Assembly: GCA_016926255.1 (NCBI GenBank)
Contig: JAFGOY010000033.1
Location: 1 to 64,000, forward strand
Length of the DNA stretch: 64,000 nt
Source of the DNA: Anaerolineae bacterium
GTDB lineage: Bacteria > Chloroflexota > Anaerolineae > Aggregatilineales > UBA3940
Reading direction: 5' to 3'
Shown here: in pieces, positions 16,691 to 25,207 of the stretch
Position numbering within the stretch: position 1 is the stretch's first letter
How the letters are laid out: the number at the start of each line of letters is the position of its first letter
The notes under the pieces: generated by a model
What the model was told of the DNA's origin: nothing
The model's input: the letters and a program-made list of their open reading frames with translations, nothing else
The model's database searches: none
Position numbers and translations under genes: made by a program

Positions 16691-17146
16691 ATGCTGAAGG
16701 AGTTCCGCGAGTTTGCTCTCAAGGGAAGTGTGATTGATCTGGCGATTGGTATCATCATTGGTGGGGCGTTCAATCAGGTAGTGAACTCTCTTGTCAACGA
16801 TATCATCATGCCCCCGATTGGCCTGCTCCTGGGGAAAGTCGACTTCTCCAACCTGTATATTGACCTCACCGGTGGGGGATACCAATCCCTGGCCGATGCG
16901 CAGGAAGCAGGCGCGGCGACATTGAACTATGGGTTGTTCATCAATACCCTCATCAATTTTGTCATTGTCGCTTTTGCTGTTTTCCTGCTTGTGAAAGCCG
17001 TGAACCAGTCACGCGAAGTCGCAGAAGAGCTTGCTGGCAAGAAGGAAGAAGCACCTACCGAGCCGACCACGAAGGACTGCCCCTACTGCTTCTCGACCAT
17101 TGCGATCAAGGCCACTCGCTGCCCGAACTGCACCTCAGAGCTTTAG
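16691..17146 (+). CDS. mscL: Large-conductance mechanosensitive channel MscL with C-terminal zinc ribbon
   Basis: 151 aa. The MscL core is clear: [41 protein letters not shown] in TM1 (the pore-lining helix), the periplasmic loop, and TM2 ([20 protein letters not shown]). MscL opens under membrane tension to release solutes on hypo-osmotic shock. After a charged linker the protein ends in [18 protein letters not shown], a zinc ribbon that replaces or extends the usual cytoplasmic helical bundle. ATG codons exist at 16688 and 16691; GGGAG is 7 bases before the second. The stop overlaps the stop of the convergent cca gene. Confidence 0.93.
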   Translation: MLKEFREFALKGSVIDLAIGIIIGGAFNQVVNSLVNDIIMPPIGLLLGKVDFSNLYIDLTGGGYQSLADAQEAGAATLNYGLFINTLINFVIVAFAVFLLVKAVNQSREVAEELAGKKEEAPTEPTTKDCPYCFSTIAIKATRCPNCTSEL

Positions 17147-18576
17147 TTCGATTGGTTTTCTTCATATAGGCGCTCGATAATTCGCAGCGCCTGTTTTTTT
17201 GTTTTGACTTCGCCGACTGCCTGCGCTTCGATCAAACCGGTGAGGAGCGCGCCCACCACCGGGCCGGGTTTGATGTCGAGGTGCTTCGTGATTTCCCTGC
17301 CGTCCAGCAGGGGTGGGGGGGCGACGATCTGCTGGTACCGCCTGAAGAAAGCATCGAGAACCGGTGACGCCACCTCATCGACGAGTTTTCCCCATTCGAC
17401 CGGATCGAGTTCTCCCACCGGCTGCCCGGCGAGATAACGGGCCAGCATCAGCAACACCCCGCCGATCCCGGTTTCTCCGCAGTCACGATAATACCGGTGG
17501 ATTTCCAGCGCACTCAGCGGCTGGTACTGGTTCAGGTGCGGGCGGGTTCTCGCCAGTGCGCTGATGATCCTTGCTTCGCTGTTCGACAGCCTCAGTTGAT
17601 CGCCCCATGTTTCTCCGGGTTCGATCCCGCCCTGTGGTGATAGTGTTCCCAGGACGAGTAGCGCCCTGATCGACCGGTCGTCGGCGAATGTCTGCGACAG
17701 GTATTCTTGAAGCTGCCGCCGGTGCCGATCCAGGATCATCACCGATACACCCATGATCAGGTTCGCGGCGGTGTTATCATCCCGTTTCTGCCCGATGATC
17801 GCGATCAGCTTGTTCAAGCTGGCGACTGTGGCAAGCTGACTGTCGAACGTCGCTTTCCCCGGAACGTCATAGGGACAAACAGGTTGCAGCAGCCCCAGCA
17901 CATCCAGCAGCCTGAGCGAACTGTCCGGGTGTGCTCCCGCCAGCATTTTGACGAATTCGTCTCGTACCCGTTCTGCTTGATTGAGGTTTCCCCGGCTGTC
18001 GATGAGGCTGCCACTCGCCGAACGCGCCGCGTGTTTTGTGTCGGGATGCATCCTCAGCCCGAATTGCAGCGACTGCCTGACCGCCCGCAGCGCCCGGATC
18101 GGATCGCTGGCGATGCTGGTTTCGCTGCATTGGCGCAGGACTTTGTTGTTGAACAAATCCTGCTGTCCACCCAGCGGATCGATGATCAGTTCCGGTTGAT
18201 CCAGCCGAACCGCCATCGCGTTGATCGTGAAGTCACGGCCTTCCAGGTCTTCGAGCAGCGTTTCACCCCGGAAGCTCGCCACGTCGATGATCTTTTTTGT
18301 CCGGTCTTCGTTGCTGATAATCACCCGTCCGGTGCGGCGCTCCGGGTCGATTGGAAAGTACGCACCGCCGAGTCTGTCCGCCAGGTGGCGGGCGACTGTT
18401 AATCCATTGTCGGGCGTGGCTAAATCGTAATCGTGGATCGGGTAGCCGCACAGCGCATCCCTGACAATCCCGCCGACGAGATAAAGACGCTGGTTGTCGG
18501 GTGCATTCTCTGCGATTTTGTGAACAAGTCTGGGCCACTCGAATGGGCGGCGGGGTTCGGACAGCGTCAGGCTCAT
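17143..18576 (-). CDS. cca: CCA-adding / poly(A) polymerase family tRNA nucleotidyltransferase
   Basis: 477 aa, class II nucleotidyltransferase. Visible: [22 protein letters not shown], with the G-G-x-VRD motif and the catalytic DxD, then [38 protein letters not shown] and [16 protein letters not shown] (the motif E region). It adds or repairs the 3' CCA of tRNAs; whether it is a full CCA, CC or A enzyme cannot be told from this. The ATG at 18576 is preceded by AGGGG; the track's first codon is a GTG. The TAA overlaps the mscL stop tail to tail, leaving no room for a terminator. Confidence 0.9.
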   Translation of the reverse strand: MSLTLSEPRRPFEWPRLVHKIAENAPDNQRLYLVGGIVRDALCGYPIHDYDLATPDNGLTVARHLADRLGGAYFPIDPERRTGRVIISNEDRTKKIIDVASFRGETLLEDLEGRDFTINAMAVRLDQPELIIDPLGGQQDLFNNKVLRQCSETSIASDPIRALRAVRQSLQFGLRMHPDTKHAARSASGSLIDSRGNLNQAERVRDEFVKMLAGAHPDSSLRLLDVLGLLQPVCPYDVPGKATFDSQLATVASLNKLIAIIGQKRDDNTAANLIMGVSVMILDRHRRQLQEYLSQTFADDRSIRALLVLGTLSPQGGIEPGETWGDQLRLSNSEARIISALARTRPHLNQYQPLSALEIHRYYRDCGETGIGGVLLMLARYLAGQPVGELDPVEWGKLVDEVASPVLDAFFRRYQQIVAPPPLLDGREITKHLDIKPGPVVGALLTGLIEAQAVGEVKTKKQALRIIERLYEENQSN

Positions 18577-18715
18577 CACATCCCCTTTGATGGTTGGTTT
18601 AATGTTTACGTCGTTGTTTGTTCGCCCCTGTTTTTTCGTTCCCCTTTTTGCTCTTTAACAAATTAATGAGGTGATCGAATTCCGCGTAAAATACCACGCG
18701 GTTCTGCTCCCTCCA

Positions 18716-18753
18716 CCTTGAGGGGGAGGGATGGGGAGGGGGTGAAAACGTCG
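18716..18753. repeat. Intergenic GC-rich palindromic repeat ending in 'gaaaacgtcg'
   Basis: 'gctccctccaccttgaggg' and 'ggggtgaaaacgtcg', almost identical to the copy at 11710-11758. It sits in the 228-bp gap between hpt and cca. No other feature is clear in the gap. Confidence 0.75.
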
Positions 18754-18804
18754 TTATATGTAGCCTTATTATTCAATAAGATGGGCCACTACCCGATCAA
18801 ACCC

Positions 18805-19371
18805 TTAAGTTTCCTCGGCTATATATGACCCCGGCTTGACCACGCCGATGAACGGCAGGTTGCGATAATACTCGTCGATGTCCAGACCGTAGCCAAACAC
18901 GAAAACATCCGGGATTTGAAAGCCGATGTAATCCAGCTCGACCGGAACTTCACGGCGTTCGGCTTTGTCGAGCAGTGCGCATATCCGCAGGCTTTTCGGC
19001 TGCCGGGCATTCAACAGGCGAACCACTTCATCCAGCGTTCGGCCTGAATCCACGATATCCTCGACGATCAATACATCCCGCCCATAAAGCGGGATTTTGA
19101 GGTCCATCAGGATGCGCACTGCGCCGCTCGATTCCCTTGCCCCCACACCGTATGATGATATCGCCATAAAGTCGACACTGTGCGGGACGGTCAGATGGCG
19201 CATGAGGTCGGTCATGAACAGCACGCAGCCTTTTAAGATGCCGATCAGCACCAGCCCATCAGTTGATGCGTAGTCATTTGAAATTTCTTTCCCCAGTTCG
19301 ACGATGCGGGCTTTTAACCTGTCGGGGTCAATCAGAACGTGATCCAGGAGTTCTTCGACTGTTTGAGGCAT
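18805..19371 (-). CDS. hpt: Hypoxanthine phosphoribosyltransferase
   Basis: 188 aa, the family length. It salvages hypoxanthine and guanine with PRPP to IMP/GMP. Visible: LVLIGILKGCVLFMTDL, the flexible loop start SSYGVGARESSG, the PRPP-binding motif VLIVEDIVDSGRTL near residues 100-113, and C-terminal DYIGFQIPDVFVFGYGLD, where the purine-stacking aromatic is expected. GGGG precedes the ATG by 8 bases. It lies 31 bases downstream of tdk on the same strand, so these two salvage genes are probably one transcript. Confidence 0.95.
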   Translation of the reverse strand: MPQTVEELLDHVLIDPDRLKARIVELGKEISNDYASTDGLVLIGILKGCVLFMTDLMRHLTVPHSVDFMAISSYGVGARESSGAVRILMDLKIPLYGRDVLIVEDIVDSGRTLDEVVRLLNARQPKSLRICALLDKAERREVPVELDYIGFQIPDVFVFGYGLDIDEYYRNLPFIGVVKPGSYIAEET

Positions 19372-19402
19372 GTTCTTGCCCCTTTCTACTTGACAGAAAA
19401 CG

Positions 19403-19990
19403 CTACTTATCGGCGGGTCGACCAGGTACCTTGTGACAGTTCCGGCAGCGCGCCTCGTAGGATTCGGTCGCGCCGATCAGGATGATGGGGTCATTATAAT
19501 TGGCCGGTTTCCCATTGATCAACCGCTGCGACCGCGCCGCTTCATTCCCGCACACCACGCAGATCGCGTGCAGCTTGTCGACCTGTTCGGCCTGTGCCAT
19601 CAAAGCCGGTATCGGGCCGAACGGTTCCCCTCGAAAGTCCATGTCGAGACCGGCCACGATCACCCGTAGATTGTGTTCGTCGGCAAGCTGTCGGCAGATT
19701 TCCACCAGGTGGTTGTCAAAGAACTGTGCCTCGTCGATGGCGACGACGGTTGTATCGCCGTTGATGTTGTTCAGGATATCAGACGATTCTTCGATGGCAA
19801 CTGCGTCGGCTTCGCGCCCATCATGTGAGTTCACGCTGGCGATCCCGTAGCGGTCGTCGAGGCTGGGTTTGAATACTTGAACGGTCTGCTTGGCGATTTC
19901 CGCCCGCCGGATTCGCCGGATCAGTTCTTCTGATTTGCCGCTGAACATGCTGCCGCAAATTACTTCGATGCGCCCCTGGTGATGCTTCAT
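19403..19990 (-). CDS. tdk: Thymidine kinase
   Basis: 195 aa, type II thymidine kinase (phosphorylates thymidine with ATP). P-loop [15 protein letters not shown] near residues 12-26, DEAQFFDN as Walker B with the catalytic Glu nearby, [15 protein letters not shown] as the lasso/thymidine-binding region, and structural zinc cysteines [13 protein letters not shown] with CRNCHK near the end. AGGG precedes the ATG. It lies upstream of hpt and downstream of the ribosomal protein genes. Confidence 0.95.
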   Translation of the reverse strand: MKHHQGRIEVICGSMFSGKSEELIRRIRRAEIAKQTVQVFKPSLDDRYGIASVNSHDGREADAVAIEESSDILNNINGDTTVVAIDEAQFFDNHLVEICRQLADEHNLRVIVAGLDMDFRGEPFGPIPALMAQAEQVDKLHAICVVCGNEAARSQRLINGKPANYNDPIILIGATESYEARCRNCHKVPGRPADK

Positions 19991-20015
19991 CTATTATCCC
20001 TTTTGTGATACAAGA

Positions 20016-20047
20016 AGGCGCGACATTGCGATTTGCAAGCCGCGCCT
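20016..20047 (-). terminator. Weak hairpin downstream of the L31 gene
   Basis: aggcgcg/cgcgcct, a 7-bp perfect stem with an 18-base loop, followed on the minus strand by TTCTTGT. It lies between the L31 stop and the tdk start. The loop is long and the tail weak, so it may only attenuate. Confidence 0.3.
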
Positions 20048-20102
20048 GGGTTTTTACTGGTGTCAAACGGGTGATTCTGGTCTATGCCTTACGCCGACCG
20101 CT

Positions 20103-20561
20103 TTAGCCTTCGGGTAGTTCGAAACCCCTTGCGCGCATATTCTTCTTGAGCGTGACCAGTCCCTTTGCGCCGAAGCCTTTGATGATCAGCAGTCCTTCGT
20201 CGCCGGATTCCTCCAACTTCGCCAGGACGTCCCCGGCTGTTTCGATTCCGGCTTCGATGAGGATGTTCTCATTGCGGCTGCCGATCTCAAGTTCGCTGAT
20301 TGGCAGGTCAGGCGATATACCGGCTTCCAGTTCTTCTTCCTGTGCCGCGATGATCTGTTCGCGGGCCTGTAGACGCTTCAGGAAGCGATCTACCTGTCCC
20401 TCGGTGTCGACGATGCGCTGTTCACCGGTATAGAACGGGTGGCAGGCGCTGCACACGTCAGTTTTGATCTCGGCTACGGTTGACCCGGTCACCCAGGTGT
20501 TTCCACAGGCACACGTCACGCGCGCTTCTGCGTGCCATTCGGGATGGAGTCCTTCTTTCAC
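20103..20561 (-). CDS. rpmE: Ribosomal protein L31 fused to an RNA-polymerase alpha-CTD-like helical domain
   Basis: 152 aa, about twice the length of L31. Residues 1-70 are L31 of the zinc-binding type: GLHPEWHAEARVTCACGN, then CSACHPFYTGEQRIVDTEGQVDRFLKR, giving the CxC...CxxC set. After a short charged linker, residues about 88-150 read LPISELEIGSRNENILIEAG, IETAGDVLAKLEE, LLIIKGFGAKGLVTLKKNMRARG. This matches the alpha-CTD/helix-hairpin-helix plan (LSVRSxNxLKRAGI, TVGDLL, L..I.NFGxKSL..I). The start is GTG with AGAGG at 8 bases. Ribosomal role is certain from the N-part; the extension may bind nucleic acid (inference). Confidence 0.88.
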   Translation of the reverse strand: MKEGLHPEWHAEARVTCACGNTWVTGSTVAEIKTDVCSACHPFYTGEQRIVDTEGQVDRFLKRLQAREQIIAAQEEELEAGISPDLPISELEIGSRNENILIEAGIETAGDVLAKLEESGDEGLLIIKGFGAKGLVTLKKNMRARGFELPEG

Positions 20562-20724
20562 TGTGTTTACCTCTGTCTTTGCAGCACGGCCCTGGTGATT
20601 AGGGTAGCGTCCTGCCTTATCTAGTAAAGCGATGCAGGTTAATTAATGGTCTATCCAGAAATTGCCTTGCCGGATTCGTTTCTGTCCCTGTCCGAAATGA
20701 GCAAAGCGAATTGTCGGATAGGTT

Positions 20725-20994
20725 TTAGTGAGTATTTGGGTTCTCAGGATAAACGCTGATTTCTTTGCGGCCACCTCGGCCATATTCGAAATAGACGTAT
20801 CCCTCTTCTTTGGCGAAAATCGTGTAGTCGCGTCCCATGCCGACGTTTGAGCCGGGGTGGAATTTCGTCCCCTTTTGCCGGACGATGATATTTCCGGGAA
20901 TCACGAACTCGCCGCCATAGCGCTTCACGCCGCGCCTCTTGGCGTTGCTGTCACGACCGTTTTTAGTTGAGCCGCCGCCTTTTTTATGTGCCAT
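20725..20994 (-). CDS. rpmA: 50S ribosomal protein L27
   Basis: 89 aa. [20 protein letters not shown] is the standard L27 N-terminus, which reaches the peptidyl-transferase centre; then [22 protein letters not shown] and [16 protein letters not shown]. No N-terminal cleavage extension like that of Firmicutes is present. GAGAGGG lies before the ATG. It follows rplU after 84 bases, the universal rplU-rpmA order. Confidence 0.97.
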   Translation of the reverse strand: MAHKKGGGSTKNGRDSNAKRRGVKRYGGEFVIPGNIIVRQKGTKFHPGSNVGMGRDYTIFAKEEGYVYFEYGRGGRKEISVYPENPNTH

Positions 20995-21078
20995 TTCTCT
21001 ACCCTCTCTTAGCGTCTGTCAACAGGTCAATTTGTTGGCAAACTGGGAATTTTGTCCCCTCGCAAAACGGAAGCAGAA

Positions 21079-21453
21079 CTACTCGCTGGCTTCTGCCTCT
21101 TCGACCTTTTCGGTCTCTTCCTTCGGTGAACTCTTCTTCTTCCCGACCTGAATCTCGTTGATCATCAGCTTGGTATAGTTTTGACGATGCCCCTGCTTTT
21201 TACGATACCGTGAACTGGGGCGGTATTTGAAGACGACGACCTTTTTCCCCTTGAACTGGCTGATGATCTCCGCCTTGACGGTCACGCCGGAAACCAGCGG
21301 CTTACCGACTTTGGGCTTCTTCTCATCGCTGACAAACAGGACTTCGTCGAGGTCGATTTTTTCACCGACTTCATAAGGAAGCTTCTCGACGACGATGTAT
21401 CGGCCTTCTTCTACCGGGTACTGCCTTCCGCCAATGCGGACAATTGCGTACAT
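21079..21453 (-). CDS. rplU: 50S ribosomal protein L21
   Basis: 124 aa. MYAIVRIGGRQYPVEEGRYI, EVLFVSD, and the C-terminal RNA-binding motif FKYRPSSRYRKKQGHRQNYT are diagnostic. The last about 20 residues (KKKSSPKEETEKVEEAEASE) form a charged low-complexity tail beyond the usual end. GGGAG precedes the ATG. A consensus promoter lies 120 bases upstream, with a hairpin in the leader. Confidence 0.97.
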   Translation of the reverse strand: MYAIVRIGGRQYPVEEGRYIVVEKLPYEVGEKIDLDEVLFVSDEKKPKVGKPLVSGVTVKAEIISQFKGKKVVVFKYRPSSRYRKKQGHRQNYTKLMINEIQVGKKKSSPKEETEKVEEAEASE

Positions 21454-21547
21454 TCTTTTCTCCCGTTCTTCGCTTACCGCCTGGTCACCACTGTATCGAG
21501 AGGCTCCCAGGGGAAGACCGGATAAATTTTATGTTTGACGTAATAAC

Positions 21548-21563
21548 GCCCCGGCATCGGGGC
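21548..21563 (-). promoter_or_regulatory. Hairpin in the rplU leader
   Basis: gccccg-gcat-cggggc, a 6-bp stem directly after the transcription start region of the rplU promoter. It might take part in ribosomal-protein autoregulation or only stabilise the 5' end. No T-tract follows, so it is not a terminator. Confidence 0.4.
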
Positions 21564-21571
21564 AGATGCAG

Positions 21572-21600
21572 ATTATAACGAGCGGGCTGTTGACTGTCAA
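21572..21600 (-). promoter_or_regulatory. Consensus sigma-70 promoter of rplU-rpmA
   Basis: Minus strand: TTGACA, 17 bases, TATAAT, a perfect match in both boxes and spacing. The -35 box overlaps the stop codon of the upstream GT39-like gene (21597-21599). Confidence 0.9.
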
Positions 21601-23645
21601 CGCGAATTTGAAGTCATTTTTGCTACAATCGCCGCCTCGATCTGTTCGCTCGACAGCCCCTTTTCGTTCTTGAAGATCAGCACCAGCGGATGGTCGTAAA
21701 CGGTGAACGATTCGTCAGCAAAACCGGGTGACAGCCCGTTGGGGAAACCCAATCCTGCCGGGATTGTTAACCCCGCCTGTTTGACCGGGTCATCGATCAG
21801 CCATACGTCAAAGATGTTTGGGTAGCGCGAGAATGAGTTGTCGAGTATATAGCCCAGTTCGCCGCCGAACAGCGCCGAATAATACCCCGCAGTGTAGGGG
21901 TAGCGTTCGTCGTTTCTTGTAATCGTACCATAAATTCGGTTGCTGGCGATGATGATATAGTCGGCTTCGGCAGTGGTTGATGCAATCGACTGTATCTTGT
22001 CGGCGTCGTCCGGCTCGGCATACAGGTCGATCTGTTCGCATTGATAGGTCGCCTCCCGGATGATCAACTCTCCGTTTTCCTGATTCAAGTCCAGGGGTAG
22101 GGCGTCATCCCGGTATTCCAGAACGAGATGGCTTCCCGGTGGTACTTCCTGGTAAATCCATTCGCTTGCGCTGATCCAGGGGTGCGGCTCCTCGTACATC
22201 TTCACGAATGCCGCCGCGTAGATCAGGTTTGGCACGCTGATCAATATCGCCGCCGCAGCCGCAATAATCTCCCTCACGCTGCCTGATAATCTGTTTTGCA
22301 CCGCGAAATAGATTCCGCCCGCTGCTGCAATCAATGTTGGCGTCACCGGCAGCATATACCTCGGGAACTTGACGAACTGCGTCCCGATCAGCAGCAGGAA
22401 CACCGCCGCCCACATGCTGACAATCACATACTTCCGCCGTTTAGTTCTGATCGCCAGCCCCATCGTCCCGATCAGCCCCGCGTAGCAGGCGATGGTCGTC
22501 GGTAGCCCCAGTGTCCACCTTGCCTGCTGCCCGATGTGATAGATCAGCGGCCATGTCCCGGCGTACTGTCGGGTGAATGTCCAGTCCAGTCTGCCGGAGG
22601 CCATCCCCGCCTGTGTGATCGCCGCCTCGAAGAATGGCGCCGGGTCGAGTATCGCGTATGGGCTTGTCAGGCCGAATGCCACTCCCATCTTCAATATCGT
22701 GAACCAGAACACTGCTGCGTCTGCCCCGTCTTGTAGGGGAGGCCCCTGCGGTCGCCCAAGCCACTGGTCGTCCGGCTGCCGTCCCATCGATTGTGGCCCG
22801 GTGGCTTTAGCCCCAGGAATTGTCAGTCGTGTTGTTAGTTTACTGACATGCGCCGCAATGATCGGTATCACCAGCAGTGCCCCGGTGATCTTGCAGCTTG
22901 CCGCCAGCCCGGCGAACACCCCTGCCAGCAGACTATCTCCCGGTTTTCCCGTCTCCGAGTATCGAACTAGTGCCCAGAGAGTCAGCGTAGCAAACAGCGC
23001 CAGTGAAGTATCGACCGTCCCGAAATGCGCATTTTGAATATGCGTTACGGCTGATGCACACAGCGCCGCGCTGAAAACCCCTGCCCACCGTCTAAATAAT
23101 CTGCCCGCCAGCAGCGCGACGGATAGGATGGTTAGCGTGTCACAAAACGCCGAAAAAAGCCGCCCGCTGATTAGCAGGTGGTCGAAGCGTGGTTTCCCAC
23201 CGCTGTTGAGGATCATCCCGGCAGTTGAATTGCCCCGAATTCGTTCGCACCATTCCGGGTTTAGCTTGCATGGTAGACTGAGCACCCGTTCCAACCCGGC
23301 GCTCGCATACAGTGGAAGGTGCCCGTAAGCATAGGATCGCTGCTCCCCATCGCCGTTTCGATATGGGTTCAATCCCGCCAGTCTTATCGACCCATCCTCC
23401 GCCCGCAGCTCGATAGTCTGTGCGATGAACAGGATGCCTCGTTCGTCAGGATGTAGCTGATAGCCCCCGTCCCAATCAAGAAGATGAGTGAAGCGGAACC
23501 AGGCCCCAATCGCAGTGATCAACACAAGCGCTAGGGCGCTGAAAACTTTGTTATTCAGCGCCTTTTCGGGCGGATGGCATACCTCGATTTCGGCTTGTAG
23601 GGGCAGGGCTTGTCCCTGCCCCTGGTCTGTTTTCCTTGTCGTCAT
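21597..23645 (-). CDS. GT39/PMT-like multi-pass membrane glycosyltransferase
   Basis: 682 aa. The first helix (VFSALALVLITAIGAWFRF, from about 35) is followed by LLDWDGGYQLHPDERGILF, the same HPDER loop as in the 1783-aa protein. About ten more helices follow, then a periplasmic tail ending in YDHPLVLIFKNEKG, also shared with that protein's N-terminal module. It is therefore a paralogue of that module without DUF2298. Residues about 7-16 (QGQGQALPLQ) and 277-305 are encoded by dispersed repeats in frame. The start near 23645 is only about 35 residues before the first helix, and the N-terminal repeat-derived part may not be essential. Substrate unknown. Confidence 0.8.
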   Translation of the reverse strand: MTTRKTDQGQGQALPLQAEIEVCHPPEKALNNKVFSALALVLITAIGAWFRFTHLLDWDGGYQLHPDERGILFIAQTIELRAEDGSIRLAGLNPYRNGDGEQRSYAYGHLPLYASAGLERVLSLPCKLNPEWCERIRGNSTAGMILNSGGKPRFDHLLISGRLFSAFCDTLTILSVALLAGRLFRRWAGVFSAALCASAVTHIQNAHFGTVDTSLALFATLTLWALVRYSETGKPGDSLLAGVFAGLAASCKITGALLVIPIIAAHVSKLTTRLTIPGAKATGPQSMGRQPDDQWLGRPQGPPLQDGADAAVFWFTILKMGVAFGLTSPYAILDPAPFFEAAITQAGMASGRLDWTFTRQYAGTWPLIYHIGQQARWTLGLPTTIACYAGLIGTMGLAIRTKRRKYVIVSMWAAVFLLLIGTQFVKFPRYMLPVTPTLIAAAGGIYFAVQNRLSGSVREIIAAAAAILISVPNLIYAAAFVKMYEEPHPWISASEWIYQEVPPGSHLVLEYRDDALPLDLNQENGELIIREATYQCEQIDLYAEPDDADKIQSIASTTAEADYIIIASNRIYGTITRNDERYPYTAGYYSALFGGELGYILDNSFSRYPNIFDVWLIDDPVKQAGLTIPAGLGFPNGLSPGFADESFTVYDHPLVLIFKNEKGLSSEQIEAAIVAKMTSNSR
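22733..22817. repeat. GC-rich repeats inserted in frame in a GT39-like gene
   Basis: 'tgtaggggaggcccctgcgg' followed about 40 bases later by 'gcccggtggctttagcccc'. The second block has a relative in the intergenic copy at 54859-54881 (gcccggcggcttcagcccc). They encode the loop GRPQGPPLQDG and neighbouring residues between two membrane helices; the frame remains open. Confidence 0.6.
23598..23625. repeat. Palindromic repeat at the N-terminal end of the GT39-like CDS
   Basis: 'gtaggggcagggcttgtccc' then 'tgcccctg', an inverted repeat (aggggcaggg / ccctgcccct). A close relative is at 62052-62077. It lies within codons 7-16 of the 682-aa protein. Confidence 0.65.
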
Positions 23646-23660
23646 TGCCTGTTAGTAAAC

Positions 23661-23683
23661 GAGCCGCGAATATCTCGCGGCTC
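23661..23683 (-). terminator. Probable terminator after the liv operon
   Basis: gagccgcga-atatc-tcgcggctc, a perfect 9-bp stem between the livF stop and the GT39-like gene. The tail on the minus strand is only GTTTACT, so termination may be partial. Confidence 0.55.
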
Positions 23684-23714
23684 ATTGTTTTGATCTTGTC
23701 CTGCTGATGTTCGA

Positions 23715-24428
23715 TCAGCTTGCGCCGAGATACGCGTCACGCACCATCTTGTTGGCAAGCAGTTCGCCGCCTGTGCCGCTGAGCACGATCTCGCCTGTCT
23801 GGAGAACATATCCCCGGTTGCAGATCGACAGCGCGACCTGGGCGTTCTGTTCAACCAGCAGGATCGTCGTTCCGGTTTCGTTCAATCGTTCGATTGTCGC
23901 GAAGATTTCCTGAACGAGGATCGGGGCCAGTCCCATCGACGGCTCGTCGAGCAGCAGCAGGCGCGGCTGGGCCATCAACGCTCGCCCAATTGCCAGCATC
24001 TGCTGTTCGCCGCCCGAAAGCGTTCCCCCCGGCTGGCTTTCGCGTTCCTTCAGCCTGGGGAAGATTTCGTAGACGGCATCCAGCGATTCCTTGATCCCAT
24101 CCCGATCCCGCCGTGTGTAAGCGCCCATGTCGAGATTCTCGCGGACGGTCAGTCGTGCGAACACGCGCCGACCTTCCGGGGCCTGGGTGATTCCCTTCTC
24201 GACGATCTCATGGGGGCGGGTCTCGGTGATGTCCTGGCCTTCGAAGATGATTTGGCCTTCTCTGGCCGGGGTGATCCCGCTGATCGTATTCAGCGTCGTC
24301 GATTTCCCGGCACCATTGCCACCGATCAGGGTGACGATCTCGCCCTCTTCGACCTCGATGGATACGCCTCTCAGGGCGTGGATGTTTCCATAGAATGTGT
24401 TGATATTGTGTACTTCTAATAGGGCCAT
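23715..24428 (-). CDS. livF: Branched-chain amino acid ABC transporter ATP-binding protein LivF
   Basis: 237 aa, the LivF length. Walker A GGNGAGKST near residues 37-45, signature LSGGEQQMLAIGRALM, Walker B LLLLDEPSMGLAP, and the H-loop region replaced by LLVEQNAQVAL, which is characteristic of the LivF subfamily. With LivG it powers the permease LivH-LivM for uptake of Leu, Ile, Val or related substrates. It is the last gene of the five-gene set, 5 bases after livG. Confidence 0.95.
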   Translation of the reverse strand: MALLEVHNINTFYGNIHALRGVSIEVEEGEIVTLIGGNGAGKSTTLNTISGITPAREGQIIFEGQDITETRPHEIVEKGITQAPEGRRVFARLTVRENLDMGAYTRRDRDGIKESLDAVYEIFPRLKERESQPGGTLSGGEQQMLAIGRALMAQPRLLLLDEPSMGLAPILVQEIFATIERLNETGTTILLVEQNAQVALSICNRGYVLQTGEIVLSGTGGELLANKMVRDAYLGAS

Positions 24429-24433
24429 CAGCT

Positions 24434-25207
24434 TTACTGCTCCATTGGTGTGCCCAGGTAGGCTTCGATTACGCGTGGATCGTTCTGAACCTCGGCGGGC
24501 GTACCTTCTGAAATCTTTAAGCCATAGTCCAACACGGTGACCTGATCGGAGATGCCCATCACTACTTTCATGTCATGCTCGATCAGTAAGATCGTCAGGT
24601 TCAGTTTCTCTCTGATCTTCACGATGAACGCCATCAGGTCTTCTGTTTCGAGCGGGTTCATCCCCGCTGTCGGTTCGTCCAGTAGAAGGAGTGTTGGCTC
24701 GTTTGCCAGCGCTCTTGCGATCTCCAGCCGCCGCTGTGCACCATACGGAAGGTTCCTTGCCAGCGTTTCAGCTTCGCCTCTTAACCCGATCAGATCGAGA
24801 AGTCCCAGCCCTGCTTTGGTGGCCTGTTTCTCTTCTTCGACAGTGTGCGGTGGGTGGAAGATCGCCCCGAATAAGCCGCTTCGCATCCGGGGGTGCCGTC
24901 CCACCATGACGTTTTCCAGTGCGGTCATCGCGGGGAAAAGCCGAATGTTCTGGTAGGTTCGAGCGACCCCCAGCGTGGCGATTTTGTCGGGTGTGTAGCC
25001 GATGATCGGGCGTCCGTTGAAAAGGATCTGGCCTTCTTCCGGGGTATAGAACCCGGTAATGCAGTTGAAGAACGTGGTTTTTCCCGCACCGTTAGGGCCG
25101 ATGACGCTGGCGATTTTTCCTTGTTCGACAGTCAGGTCGACATGATCCACGGCGATCAGACCGCCAAAACGTTTGGTTAGCTGCTGAGTTTCAAGTACGG
25201 TGGTCAT
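24434..25207 (-). CDS. livG: Branched-chain amino acid ABC transporter ATP-binding protein LivG
   Basis: 257 aa. Walker A GPNGAGKTTFFNCITGFY, the LivG-type insert GVARTYQNIRLFPAMTALENVMVG, signature LPYGAQRRLEIARAL, Walker B LLLLDEPTAGMNP and H-loop LLIEHDMKVVMGI. The ATG overlaps the livM stop as ATGA, so the two are translationally coupled. It forms the ATPase heterodimer with LivF. Confidence 0.95.
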   Translation of the reverse strand: MTTVLETQQLTKRFGGLIAVDHVDLTVEQGKIASVIGPNGAGKTTFFNCITGFYTPEEGQILFNGRPIIGYTPDKIATLGVARTYQNIRLFPAMTALENVMVGRHPRMRSGLFGAIFHPPHTVEEEKQATKAGLGLLDLIGLRGEAETLARNLPYGAQRRLEIARALANEPTLLLLDEPTAGMNPLETEDLMAFIVKIREKLNLTILLIEHDMKVVMGISDQVTVLDYGLKISEGTPAEVQNDPRVIEAYLGTPMEQ

